Source: JAJXWB01 sp037044955
GTDB lineage: Bacteria; Pseudomonadota; Alphaproteobacteria; Rhizobiales; Beijerinckiaceae
Length of the DNA: 64,000 nt
Assembly: GCA_037044955.1 (NCBI GenBank)
Contig: JBAOHX010000009.1
Location: 62,001 to 126,000 of the forward strand
Direction of reading: 5' to 3'
In this document: in pieces, positions 10,421-18,417 of the stretch
Layout of the letters: each line of letters starts with the position of its first letter
Numbering within the stretch: the stretch's first letter is position 1
The notes under the pieces: generated by a model
Database searches by the model: none
Told to the model about the DNA's origin: nothing
The model's input: only the letters and a program-made list of their open reading frames with translations
Position numbers and translations under genes: made by a program

Positions 10421-10663
10421 ATGGGTTCCTTTTCGATCTGGCACTGGCTGATTGTCGGCGGCGTCGCGCTGTTGCTGTTCGGCGGCAAGGGCAAGATCTC
10501 CGACATCATGGGCGACGTCGCCAAGGGCATCAAGGCCTTCAAGAAGGGCATGTCCGAGGAGGACAAGGAAGAAGCCGCGCAGCGGCCGTCCGAGCCCATG
10601 AAGACCATCGACCATCAGGCCGCAGCGTCCGTCGACAAGGCCGCCGACGCGCGCAAGGTCTGA
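10421..10663 (+). CDS. tatA: TatA, Sec-independent protein translocase subunit
   Basis: Pore-forming component of the twin-arginine export system for folded proteins. 80 residues, with the N-terminal membrane helix (WHWLIVGGVALLLFGGKGKI), the hinge and the amphipathic helix (DIMGDVAKGIKAFKKGMSEE) typical of TatA. First gene of a tatA-tatB-tatC operon; tatB starts 37 bases downstream. Confidence 0.95.
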   Translation: MGSFSIWHWLIVGGVALLLFGGKGKISDIMGDVAKGIKAFKKGMSEEDKEEAAQRPSEPMKTIDHQAAASVDKAADARKV

Positions 10664-10699
10664 TCGCGCGTCCGCCGGCCCGCGCGGGGTCGTCACAGA

Positions 10700-11155
10700 A
10701 TGCTGGACTTCGACGTCGGCAAACTCGTCGTCATCGGCGTGGTCGCGCTCATCGTGATCGGGCCGAAGGATTTGCCGCGCGTGCTGCGGCAGGTCGGTAA
10801 CGCCATCGGCAAGATGCGCCGCATGGCCAACGAGTTTCAGGGCCAGTTCATGGAGGCGATGCGCGAGGCCGACGTCGAGAACCTCAAGAAGGAGGTCGAG
10901 GGCGTCGCCGATCTCGCCAAGGTGGACGTCGCCTTCGATCCGATCCGCGACGTGAAGGAACAGATCACGGCCGCCGTCGAGGGCGAGGGGCCCGCTGCGC
11001 CTTCTGACGAAAATCCCGACATTGCCAGTCTCGACATCGAGGAACATGCCCCGCCGCCCGAAAGGCTGGCGGTGGAAGCCGCCTTCGAGGACGCGCCTGT
11101 CATCGAGACGCCGAAGGCGGACATGATCTCAAGCGCCGAAGGCGGAGATGGCTGA
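10700..11155 (+). CDS. tatB: TatB, twin-arginine translocase subunit (C-terminus probably frame shifted)
   Basis: Works with TatC as the receptor for twin-arginine signal peptides. Membrane helix with the conserved Glu/Pro-type pattern (KLVVIGVVALIVIGPKDLP), then an amphipathic helix and a variable acidic tail. The frame as read stops at 11155 (SSAEGGDG). One base too many between about 11124 and 11138 would explain this: the other frame continues EMAEAPAPESEPAKLADKHA to a TGA that overlaps the tatC ATG (ATGA). Two near-identical CGCCGAAGGCGGA(C/G)ATG stretches sit at the break. Confidence 0.9.
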   Translation: MLDFDVGKLVVIGVVALIVIGPKDLPRVLRQVGNAIGKMRRMANEFQGQFMEAMREADVENLKKEVEGVADLAKVDVAFDPIRDVKEQITAAVEGEGPAAPSDENPDIASLDIEEHAPPPERLAVEAAFEDAPVIETPKADMISSAEGGDG

Positions 11156-11203
11156 AGCGCCTGCGCCTGAAAGCGAACCCGCCAAGCTCGCGGACAAGCA
11201 CGC

Positions 11204-11983
11204 ATGAGCCAGGCCGATATCGACGCCACGCGCGCGCCGCTGATGGAACATCTGATCGAATTGCGCCAGCGCCTGATCCGCGCGCTGCTCGCGTTTCTCG
11301 TGATGTTCATCGTCTGCTTCTTCTTCGCCAAGAACATCTACAACCTGCTCGTGCTGCCCTATCAGCACGCCGCCGGCCCCGAGGCGAAGCTGATCTACAC
11401 GGCGCCGCAGGAATTCTTCTTCACGCAGATCAAGGTGGCCATGTTCGCCGCCGCCTTCCTGTCCTGCCCGGTCATCTTCTCGCAGATCTACGCTTTCGTC
11501 GCGCCCGGCCTCTACAAGAACGAGCGCGACGCCTTCAAGCCGTACCTCTATGCGACGCCGGTGTTCTTCCTGGCCGGCGCGATGCTCGTCTTCTTCGTGG
11601 TGATGCCGAACCTGCTGCATTTCTTCATCGGCATGCAGCAGGCGAACGAACCGGGGAAGGCGCAGATCGAACTGCTGCCGCGCGTGTCCGAATATCTCGG
11701 GCTGGTGATGACGCTGATCTTCGCCTTCGGCATCGTCTTCCAGTTGCCGGTGGTGCTGACCCTGCTCGGGCGCGTCGGCATCATCGACACGGCTTTCCTG
11801 CGCAACAACCGCCGCTACGCCATCGTCATCGTCTTCGTCATCGCCGCCGTGCTGACCCCGCCCGACGTGTTCAGCCAGCTCGCCCTCGCCATCCCCGGCG
11901 TGCTTCTCTACGAGGCCTCGATCATTTCGGTCGGGATGATCGAGAAGAGGCGGGCGCAGGAAGCAGCCGAAAAGGCGGATTAG
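11204..11983 (+). CDS. tatC: TatC, twin-arginine translocase subunit
   Basis: Polytopic receptor for twin-arginine signal peptides. 259 residues with the expected six helices. N-terminal PLMEHLIELRQRLIRALLAF, the periplasmic PQEFFFTQIKV segment with the conserved Glu, and FGIVFQLPVVLTLLGRVGII later in the protein are diagnostic. Third gene of tatABC; the likely full tatB reading overlaps its start codon. A cluster of palindromic repeats follows before serS. Confidence 0.96.
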   Translation: MSQADIDATRAPLMEHLIELRQRLIRALLAFLVMFIVCFFFAKNIYNLLVLPYQHAAGPEAKLIYTAPQEFFFTQIKVAMFAAAFLSCPVIFSQIYAFVAPGLYKNERDAFKPYLYATPVFFLAGAMLVFFVVMPNLLHFFIGMQQANEPGKAQIELLPRVSEYLGLVMTLIFAFGIVFQLPVVLTLLGRVGIIDTAFLRNNRRYAIVIVFVIAAVLTPPDVFSQLALAIPGVLLYEASIISVGMIEKRRAQEAAEKAD

Positions 11984-11987
11984 GCCC

Positions 11988-12090
11988 CGCTGTCATTCCC
12001 GACGCCCGGCGAAGCCGGGCGATCGGAAATCCGGAGAATGTTCCAATCGCGGCGCTGGACTCCCGCTTTCGCGGGAATGACGCTCGGGGG
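11988..12090. repeat. Dispersed palindromic element (TGTCATTCCCG type)
   Basis: Inverted-repeat ends TGTCATTCCCG and GCGGGAATGACGC enclose a short core with an internal palindrome (CGCCCGGCGAAGCCGGGCG). A second copy with the same ends lies at 51108-51195. It sits just after tatC. Confidence 0.7.
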
Positions 12091-12129
12091 CAGGGCGCGA
12101 AGGGCGCAGTTGACCCCTTCCGCTCGGCG

Positions 12130-12320
12130 CTGCGTGATTCTTCTCCCGCTTGCGGGAGCGGCTCGGCGCATGCCGGTTGATTCCTTCTCCCGCTTGCGGG
12201 AGAAGGTGGCACGCGAAGCGTGACGGATGAGGGACATTCCACATCCCGAGCGCCGCGTCGCCCTCATCCGACCCTCGCTGACGCGAGGGCCACCTTCTCC
12301 CGCAAGCGGGAGAGGGCTTT
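12130..12320. repeat. Cluster of CTCCCGCTTGCGGGAG palindromes before serS
   Basis: Three copies of the core CTCCCGCTTGCGGGAG (or its reverse reading CTCCCGCAAGCGGGAG), with long inverted arms AGGTGGCACGCGAAGCG... and ...GCGAGGGCCACCTTCTCCC. The last copy ends about 15 bases before the serS ATG, so the element probably forms much of the serS leader. The stretch 11984-12333 holds only this and the preceding repeat; no gene is seen. Confidence 0.7.
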
Positions 12321-12333
12321 GCCCGGACCGATC

Positions 12334-13828
12334 ATGTTCGACATCAAGGCCATCCGCGACTTTCCCGAAGCCTTCGACCACGCGCGCCATCGCCGCGGGC
12401 TGGAGCCGCTGGCGAAGGATCTCATAGCGCTCGACGATGCGCGCCGCGCCGCCGTCTCCAAACTGCAGGTCGCGCAAGAACGCCGCAACGCGGCGTCGAA
12501 GGAAATCGGCCTCGCCATGCGCGAGAAGGACATGGCGAAGGCCGAAGCCCTGAAGGCGGAAGTCGCGGCGCTCAAGGAAAACTGGCCCGCGATGGAGCAG
12601 GCCGAACGCGAGGCGAGCGAGGCGCTGAACAAGGCGCTCTCCGAGATTCCGAATTCGCCGCTCGACAAGGTGCCCGAAGGCAAGGACGAGCACGACAACG
12701 AGGAACGCAGCCGCTGGGGCGACGAGATCATCGCCGCCCGCGATGCGCGGTGGAAAGCGAAAGGCCATCAGCCGAAAGAGCATTTCGACATCGGCGAAGC
12801 GCTGTGGCATGATGGATTTTGAAACCGCCTCGAAAATCTCCGGCGCGCGCTTTGTCGTGTTGAAGGGCAAGCTCGCCCGCCTCGAACGCGCGCTCGCGCA
12901 ATTCATGCTGGATACGCACACCGACAAGCACGACTACACCGAAGTGGCGCCGCCGCTGCTGGTGCGCGACGACGCGATGTTCGGCACGGCGCAATTGCCG
13001 AAGTTTCGCGAGGATCAGTTTGGCACGGCCAGACAATTATCGGATCGCGAATTCAAGAAAATGATGCTGGAGTTCATCGACAAGCAAAATTTCGATGTTG
13101 TGGATGGCCAGCTACGCTCCGACATTTTCGACTTGAAGGAAGATGAAGGTGGCGAGCCGCGCGCCGAGGGCTTCACTGATTTCGGTCTGGAACTCGTGGA
13201 GAGGTACCGGATAGAGACAGGTGGGCTTTGGCTCATCCCCACGGCCGAAGTCCCGCTCACCAACCTCGTACGTGAAACCATTCTCGACGAAGCCAAACTG
13301 CCGCTGCGCCTCACCGCCGGCACATATTGTTTTCGCGCGGAAGCCGGCGCCGCCGGCCGCGACACGCGCGGCATGATCCGGCAGCACCAGTTCTACAAGG
13401 TCGAACTCGTCTCCATCGTCACGCCGGACCACGCGCTCGACGAGCACGAGCGCATGACCCATTGCGCGGAAGAGATTCTGAAGGCGCTGGAACTGCCCTA
13501 TCGCAAGGTCCTGCTGTGCACCGGCGACATGGGCTTCGCCAGCCAGAAGACCTACGACCTCGAAGTGTGGCTGCCGGGGCAGGGCAAGTACCGCGAGATT
13601 TCGTCCTGCTCGGTCTGCGGCGACTTCCAGGCCCGCCGCATGAACGCGCGCTATCGTCCTGCCGACGGCAAGGGCCCGCGCTATGTGACGACGCTCAACG
13701 GCTCCGGCGTCGCCGTCGGCCGCGCGCTGGTGGCGGTGCTGGAGAATTACCAGAACGAGGACGGCTCGGTGACCGTGCCGGCCGTGTTGCGCGGATACAT
13801 GGGTGGGTTGGAGCGAATCGAGGCGTAG
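12334..13828 (+). CDS. serS: Seryl-tRNA synthetase with an in-frame low-GC insertion (frame broken once)
   Basis: Charges tRNA-Ser. The N-terminal coiled-coil tRNA-binding arm (residues ~1-110, starting MFDIKAIRDFPEAFD) and class II catalytic core (WLIPTAEVPLTNLV, CFRAEAGAAGRDTRGMIRQH, EISSCSVCGDFQARR, NGSGVAVGRALVAV) are clear. The frame breaks near 12804 (GCGCTGTGGCATG for GCGCTGGGCATG). Repaired length is ~497 residues, about 65 longer than usual, because an extra segment lies between MFGTAQLPKF and WLIPTAEV (residues ~230-295). The segment is only about half GC and uses rare codons such as TTA, ATA and AGG, unlike the rest of the gene. Confidence 0.93.
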
Positions 13829-13839
13829 CATGAGTCGAA

Positions 13840-13980
13840 TTCCCTCCCCCCTTGTGGGGGAGGGTTAGGGTGGGGGGTCGGGGAACCTTGCGAGATTGGA
13901 GACCGTTGCAGATGCGATAGTCTCGCAAGATTCCCCGACCCCCTCCTCCTTCCCCTCCCCACAAGGGGGAGGGGAGGTGG
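13840..13980. repeat. Dispersed palindromic element (CCCCCCTTGTGGGGGAGGG type)
   Basis: Outer arms CCCTCCCCCCTTGTGGGGG and CCCCACAAGGGGGAGGGG, inner arms GTCGGGGAACCTTGCGAGA and TCTCGCAAGATTCCCCGAC. The long inverted repeat would fold into one extended hairpin between serS and the DUF559 gene. The same family is found inside uvrA (44318-44490). Confidence 0.8.
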
Positions 13981-14008
13981 GTGGCCTCGTAGCACTTTTG
14001 GAGCGCCA

Positions 14009-14383
14009 TTGGGTCATCGGCTGACACCCATCGCCCAACGCCTGCGGCGCGAAGCGACCAAGGCCGAACGCATCCTCTGGCGGGCGATTAACCGGGGACA
14101 GATCGAGGGCTTCAAATTCCGCCGGCAAGTTCCGCTCTGCGGCTACATCGTCGACTTCGCCTGCCATGAGGCGCGTCTCGTCGTCGAACTCGACGGCGCG
14201 ACGCATTCGACCGAAGACGAGCTTGCCGCAGATGCCGACCGTCAGAAGAAAATCGAAGACGAGGGATACGCTGTCCTGCGGTTCCGCAACGCTGAGGTCT
14301 ATGACAATCTCGACGGCGTCATCGAAACGATGTGGTTGAAGGTTGGCGCGCTTCGTCCGAGACTCGCCGCCGACGAATCCTGA
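14009..14383 (+). CDS. DUF559 endonuclease-domain protein
   Basis: 124 residues of the DUF559 family, which has the restriction-endonuclease-like (Vsr-type) fold. Hallmarks: LRREATKAERILWRAI, GFKFRRQVPLCGYIVDFACH with the catalytic-type Asp, LVVELDGATH with the second acid, then YAVLRFRNAEV. A nuclease role is inferred only from the fold. The best start is TTG at 14009, directly after a palindromic repeat. It sits between serS and surE on the same strand; the family often travels as a single accessory gene next to repeats. Confidence 0.8.
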   Translation: MGHRLTPIAQRLRREATKAERILWRAINRGQIEGFKFRRQVPLCGYIVDFACHEARLVVELDGATHSTEDELAADADRQKKIEDEGYAVLRFRNAEVYDNLDGVIETMWLKVGALRPRLAADES

Positions 14384-14416
14384 TTTCAGACAGAGTCGCC
14401 GGGGACCGGAAGAGAC

Positions 14417-15181
14417 ATGCGCATACTCATCACCAACGACGACGGCGTTCACGGCCCCGGCCTCGAGGTTCTCGAGAAGATCGCGGCGCAATTGTCCGAC
14501 GACGTCTTCACCGTCGCGCCCGAGACCGACCAGTCCGGCGTCGCCCATTCCATGTCGCTGTCGGACCCGCTGCGGCTGCGCCAGATCAGCGAGCGGCGCT
14601 TCGCCGTGCGCGGCACGCCGACCGATTGCGTCATCATGGGCGTGCGCAACATCCTCAAGGACAAGAAGCCCGACCTCGTGCTGTCGGGCGTCAACCGCGG
14701 CCAGAACGTCGCGGAGGACGTCACCTATTCCGGCACGGTCGCCGGCGCGATCGAGGGCACGATCCTCGGCATTCCCTCGATTGCGCTGTCGCAGGCCTAT
14801 GGCCCGGCGTCCGGCCGTTTCACGCCGATCTGGGCGACGGCGGAAACCCATGCGCCGGCGCTGCTGCGCAAGCTGATCGCGGAAGGCACGCCGCCGGGCG
14901 TGCTGCTCAATCTCAATTTCCCCGACTGCAACCCGGACGAGGTCTCGGGCGTCGCCGTCACCTGTCAGGGCGTGCGCTCCGCCGAACTGCTCGACATTGA
15001 CGCGCGTCACGATGGGCGCGGCGTGCCCTATTACTGGATCGCCTTCCAGCGCGGGCCATACACGCCGGGCATCGGCACCGATCTGGAGGCGCTGGCCGCC
15101 AAGAAGATTTCCGTCACGCCGCTGCGCCTCGACATGACCGACGAGCCGACGATGACGAGGCTCGCCGAAGTTCTCGGCTGA
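14417..15181 (+). CDS. surE: 5'/3'-nucleotidase SurE
   Basis: Metal-dependent nucleoside monophosphate phosphatase acting in stationary-phase survival. 254 residues. The N-terminal LITNDDGVHGPGLEVLE carries the Asp-Asp metal ligands, followed by VAPETDQSGVAHSMSL and NRGQNVAEDVTYSGTVAGA. Followed by pcm after four bases and then nlpD, the same surE-pcm-nlpD order as in enterobacteria, suggesting one ancestral unit. Confidence 0.95.
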   Translation: MRILITNDDGVHGPGLEVLEKIAAQLSDDVFTVAPETDQSGVAHSMSLSDPLRLRQISERRFAVRGTPTDCVIMGVRNILKDKKPDLVLSGVNRGQNVAEDVTYSGTVAGAIEGTILGIPSIALSQAYGPASGRFTPIWATAETHAPALLRKLIAEGTPPGVLLNLNFPDCNPDEVSGVAVTCQGVRSAELLDIDARHDGRGVPYYWIAFQRGPYTPGIGTDLEALAAKKISVTPLRLDMTDEPTMTRLAEVLG

Positions 15182-15185
15182 GGCG

Positions 15186-15839
15186 GTGAGCGACCAGCCC
15201 GCATCGGCGGTCGAGGCGCGCGGCGCGCTTCTGCTCGCTTTGCGGCAGGCGGGCGTGCGCGACCTCGACGTGCTGCGCGCCATCGAAACCGTGCAGCGCG
15301 AAATCTTCACGCCCTTCGCGCTGCGCGATCTCGCGCAACGCAATTGCCCGCTGCCCATCGCCTGCGGTCAGACGATGGAGGCGCCGGGCGATCTTGGCGA
15401 GATGCTCGACGCCCTGCAGCTCGACGCCAGCCATCGCCTGCTCGAGATCGGCGCCGGTTCCGGCTATTCGACGGCCGTGCTGTCGCGGCTCGTGCGCGAA
15501 GTCGTGTCTTTCGAGCGATTTCGCTCGCTCGGCGTCGAGGCGCGCGCGCGTCTCGAGCAACTCGGCGTCGTCAACGCGACCGTGCATTGGGCCGACGGTC
15601 TTGCGGCGCCCGAAAAGTTCGGCCGCTTCGACCGCATCCTCGTCCACGCGCGCCTGCCGGCGCCGGACGCGCGGCTGCTCGGCGCGCTCGCGCCCGCCGG
15701 CCTCATGCTCTGCGGCCTGCCGGATGAGGGAGGGCAGGGGGATCATTGCGCGCTGCTTCACGCCGACGGCGGCGTCGCGCGCACGTTTCGCGCCGGGCGG
15801 TTCGGCCCCGCGCTCGCTGGCGTCGCAGCCGCGCTGTAG
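15186..15839 (+). CDS. pcm: Protein-L-isoaspartate O-methyltransferase
   Basis: Repairs isoaspartyl residues in damaged proteins using S-adenosylmethionine. 217 residues with a GTG start four bases after the surE stop. Family motifs: DVLRAIETVQREIFTPFALR, CGQTMEAPGDLGEML, the SAM-binding LLEIGAGSGYSTAVLSRL, and WADGLAAPEKFGRFDRILVH. It is likely cotranscribed with surE. Confidence 0.92.
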   Translation: MSDQPASAVEARGALLLALRQAGVRDLDVLRAIETVQREIFTPFALRDLAQRNCPLPIACGQTMEAPGDLGEMLDALQLDASHRLLEIGAGSGYSTAVLSRLVREVVSFERFRSLGVEARARLEQLGVVNATVHWADGLAAPEKFGRFDRILVHARLPAPDARLLGALAPAGLMLCGLPDEGGQGDHCALLHADGGVARTFRAGRFGPALAGVAAAL

Positions 15840-15931
15840 CGCCGCGATCCCGAGGCTATCCTGCGTTCACGATTAATATTTCCGATTTTTTTGCGAAACC
15901 CCGTTCACCTTAAACCGTCCATTAACCGCGA

Positions 15932-17374
15932 ATGCGCTTAATGGCCGCGAGAAAGTGGCGTTCGATGGGTTGCGTGATGTTTGCTGACAAGCCCTTGTTC
16001 CGTGTTCGGCTCGGTCTGCGTTTGCTTGTAGCGACGGCGGCCGCGGCTCTTCTGACCGGATGTTCCGACGCCACGCGGCTGTCGTCCAATCCCTTCTCCA
16101 ATCCCTTCGAGACAGCCTCGTCCGGCCCCGTCGACCGCGCGCCGACCGGCACGATCGCGCCGCGTGCGCCATCGTCTTCCTCGATGAAGATCGAGTCCAA
16201 GCCGCTCGCGCCGCCCTCAGGCGCAAGCTCGCTGCCCGCGCCCGTGACGACGCCGCAAGCGCCCGCGCCGCAGGCCGCGGCAGCCTCGCGCACCAGCGCC
16301 GCGTCGCTCGATCACTGGAGCGCCGAAGGCGGCACGCCGATCGTCGTCGCGCAGGGCGAGACGGTGCGCACCCTCTCCGACCGCTACGGCGTGCCGCAGG
16401 ACGCGCTGCTGCGCGCCAACGGCTTCAATACGGCCGCGCAGGTGCAGCCCGGCGCGCGCCTCGTCGTGCCCGTCTACCGCGCGACCGCCACGCGGACCGC
16501 TACGGCGGCGCCCGCGCCGGTCGCCAGGTTCGAGGCGAGCAAGCCCGAGCCCAAGAAGGCCGAGGCGAAGAAGGCCGAAGCAAAAGCCGAAGCGCCGAAG
16601 GAAAAGTTCCGTCTGGTGAAGGGTCCGGAACCCGCCGCCAAGGCTGCGAAGACCGCGAAGGTCGAGAAGGACGACGACGAGGACGAGGTCGCCGAGAAGA
16701 AGGCGCCCGAGAAGAAGGTTCTCGACAAGAAGAAGGCTGTCGACAAGAAGGCCGACGCCAAGGCGAAGGCCGCGCGCAAGGATGATGACGACGAGGACGA
16801 AAAGCCCGCCGTCAAGCAGACGCCCGCGATCAAGCCGCAGCGCGAGAAGCAGGCCGCCGCCGAGCCGGCGCCACAGCCCGAGCCGAAGAAGGAAGTGCGC
16901 AAGATCGAGATGAAGCAGGCCGAGGCGAAGAAGCCCGAAGTCGATCGCACCGAGACGACCGCCAGCCTGCCCAAGGAAGAGCCGAAGGCGACCTCCGGCG
17001 AGGCCAATCCCGAATTCCGCTGGCCCGCGCGCGGCCGCGTCATCCAGGGCTTCAAGTCCGGCGGCAACGACGGCATCAACATCGCTGTGCCCGAAGGCAC
17101 GGCGGTGAAGGCGGCCGAGGGCGGCGTCGTGAAATACGCCGGCAGCGAATTGAAGGGCTACGGCAATCTCGTGCTGATCCAGCATCCCAACGGCTTCGTC
17201 TCCGCCTACGCCCACAATGGCGAACTGGACGTGAAGCGCGGCGACACGGTCAAACGCGGCCAGACGATCGCCAAGGCCGGCCAGACCGGCAACGTCTCCT
17301 CGCCGCAGGTCCACTTCGAATTGCGCAAGGGTTCGACCCCGGTCGATCCGACAGGCTACCTCGCGGGTCTCTGA
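15932..17374 (+). CDS. nlpD: NlpD-like LysM/LytM lipoprotein, probable amidase activator
   Basis: Envelope lipoprotein of 480 residues. A signal peptide ends in a lipobox (LLTGCS, Cys at residue ~44). Then come a LysM domain (IVVAQGETVRTLSDRYGVP, residues ~130-180), a long Lys/Glu/Ala-rich charged linker (~200-350) and a C-terminal LytM/M23 domain. The metal ligands are degenerate: the usual HxGxD reads NDGIN, and the usual HxH reads QVHF. This matches catalytically dead activators such as E. coli NlpD and EnvC, so activation of a cell-wall amidase is more likely than hydrolysis. Position after surE-pcm supports the NlpD call. An intrinsic terminator follows. Confidence 0.85.
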   Translation: MRLMAARKWRSMGCVMFADKPLFRVRLGLRLLVATAAAALLTGCSDATRLSSNPFSNPFETASSGPVDRAPTGTIAPRAPSSSSMKIESKPLAPPSGASSLPAPVTTPQAPAPQAAAASRTSAASLDHWSAEGGTPIVVAQGETVRTLSDRYGVPQDALLRANGFNTAAQVQPGARLVVPVYRATATRTATAAPAPVARFEASKPEPKKAEAKKAEAKAEAPKEKFRLVKGPEPAAKAAKTAKVEKDDDEDEVAEKKAPEKKVLDKKKAVDKKADAKAKAARKDDDDEDEKPAVKQTPAIKPQREKQAAAEPAPQPEPKKEVRKIEMKQAEAKKPEVDRTETTASLPKEEPKATSGEANPEFRWPARGRVIQGFKSGGNDGINIAVPEGTAVKAAEGGVVKYAGSELKGYGNLVLIQHPNGFVSAYAHNGELDVKRGDTVKRGQTIAKAGQTGNVSSPQVHFELRKGSTPVDPTGYLAGL

Positions 17375-17420
17375 CGCGAACGAGATTCCTCCGGGCCGCG
17401 AGACACGATCCGGAGAAATA

Positions 17421-17458
17421 AGCGGCGGCTCCAAGGAAAGGGCCGCCGCTTTTCTTTT
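17421..17458 (+). terminator. Intrinsic terminator after nlpD
   Basis: Stem AGCGGCGGC / GCCGCCGCT with a 12-base loop, followed by TTTCTTTT, about 45 bases past the nlpD stop. Confidence 0.8.
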
Positions 17459-17519
17459 GCGTGAGTGTCATGCGCAAAGGGCTACGTGCCTTGCTTGCCT
17501 ACCCGTGCACAATGGCGCG

Positions 17520-18416
17520 ATGAATCAGCCGCTCCGCCATCTCGACCGTCTCGGCGTGCTCGTCGTCCTCATGCTGTGTTCGAGCTGGGGCTTCAACCAG
17601 GTGACCGCCAAGATCGCCATGGCCGACATCCCGCCGATGACGCAGGCGGCGGCGCGCTCGGTCGGCGGCTTCGTGCTGATCGCGGCCTATTCCTTCTGGC
17701 GCTACCCAGATCTTCTGCGGCGCGACGGCACTCTGTGGGCGGGCGTGTGGAGCGGAGTCGCCTTCGGCGCGGAATTCGTCGCGCTGTTCATCGGCCTGCA
17801 ATGGACGACGGCGAGCCACGGCATTCTCTTCCTCTATTCCGCGCCTTTCTTCGTCGCGCTGGGACTGCCGTGGATCACGCCGACCGAGCGGCTCAGCCGC
17901 CTGCAATGGATCGGGCTGACGCTGTCCTTTGTCGGCGTCGGCCTCGCGCTCGGGGTTTCTGCCGGCTCGCGCGAAATGTTCATCGGCGATGCGTTGAGCC
18001 TGCTCGCCGGCGCGATGTGGGGCGTGACCACGCTCATCATGAAGGGGACGCGCCTGCGTTTCGCGCCGCCGGAAAAGACGCTGCTCTACCAGCTTCTCGT
18101 CTCGATCTTCGTGCTCGGCGGCTTCGCGCTCTGGCGCGGCGAGGCCTGGCCCACGCATGTCTCGCTGAAGGCGGGGCTCGCCTTCGCTTACCAGACGATC
18201 TGGATCGTCAGCGTCACCTTCGCCGTGTGGTTCTGGATGGTGCAGAACTATCGCGCCGGCGAATTGTCGGCCTTCACCTTTCTCACGCCGATCTTCGGCG
18301 TCGCGGCCGGCCATTTCATTCTGGGCGACGAGATCACGCCGGGCTTCGCGCTCGCCGTGGCGCTGGTGGCGGTGGGCATATTGATGGTGAACTGGCCGGC
18401 GAAGAAGGCGGCGTGA
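17520..18416 (+). CDS. EamA/DMT family transporter
   Basis: Inner-membrane transporter of the drug/metabolite superfamily, 298 residues with about ten helices in two EamA repeats. The first repeat starts VLVVLMLCSSWGFNQVTAKI and the second starts AMWGVTTLIMKG near residue ~175. Substrate cannot be told from sequence. ATG at 17520 is chosen; upstream in-frame codons lie in the nlpD terminator region. It converges with the downstream amidohydrolase gene, whose stop is two bases away. Confidence 0.85.
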   Translation: MNQPLRHLDRLGVLVVLMLCSSWGFNQVTAKIAMADIPPMTQAAARSVGGFVLIAAYSFWRYPDLLRRDGTLWAGVWSGVAFGAEFVALFIGLQWTTASHGILFLYSAPFFVALGLPWITPTERLSRLQWIGLTLSFVGVGLALGVSAGSREMFIGDALSLLAGAMWGVTTLIMKGTRLRFAPPEKTLLYQLLVSIFVLGGFALWRGEAWPTHVSLKAGLAFAYQTIWIVSVTFAVWFWMVQNYRAGELSAFTFLTPIFGVAAGHFILGDEITPGFALAVALVAVGILMVNWPAKKAA

Positions 18417-18417
18417 T

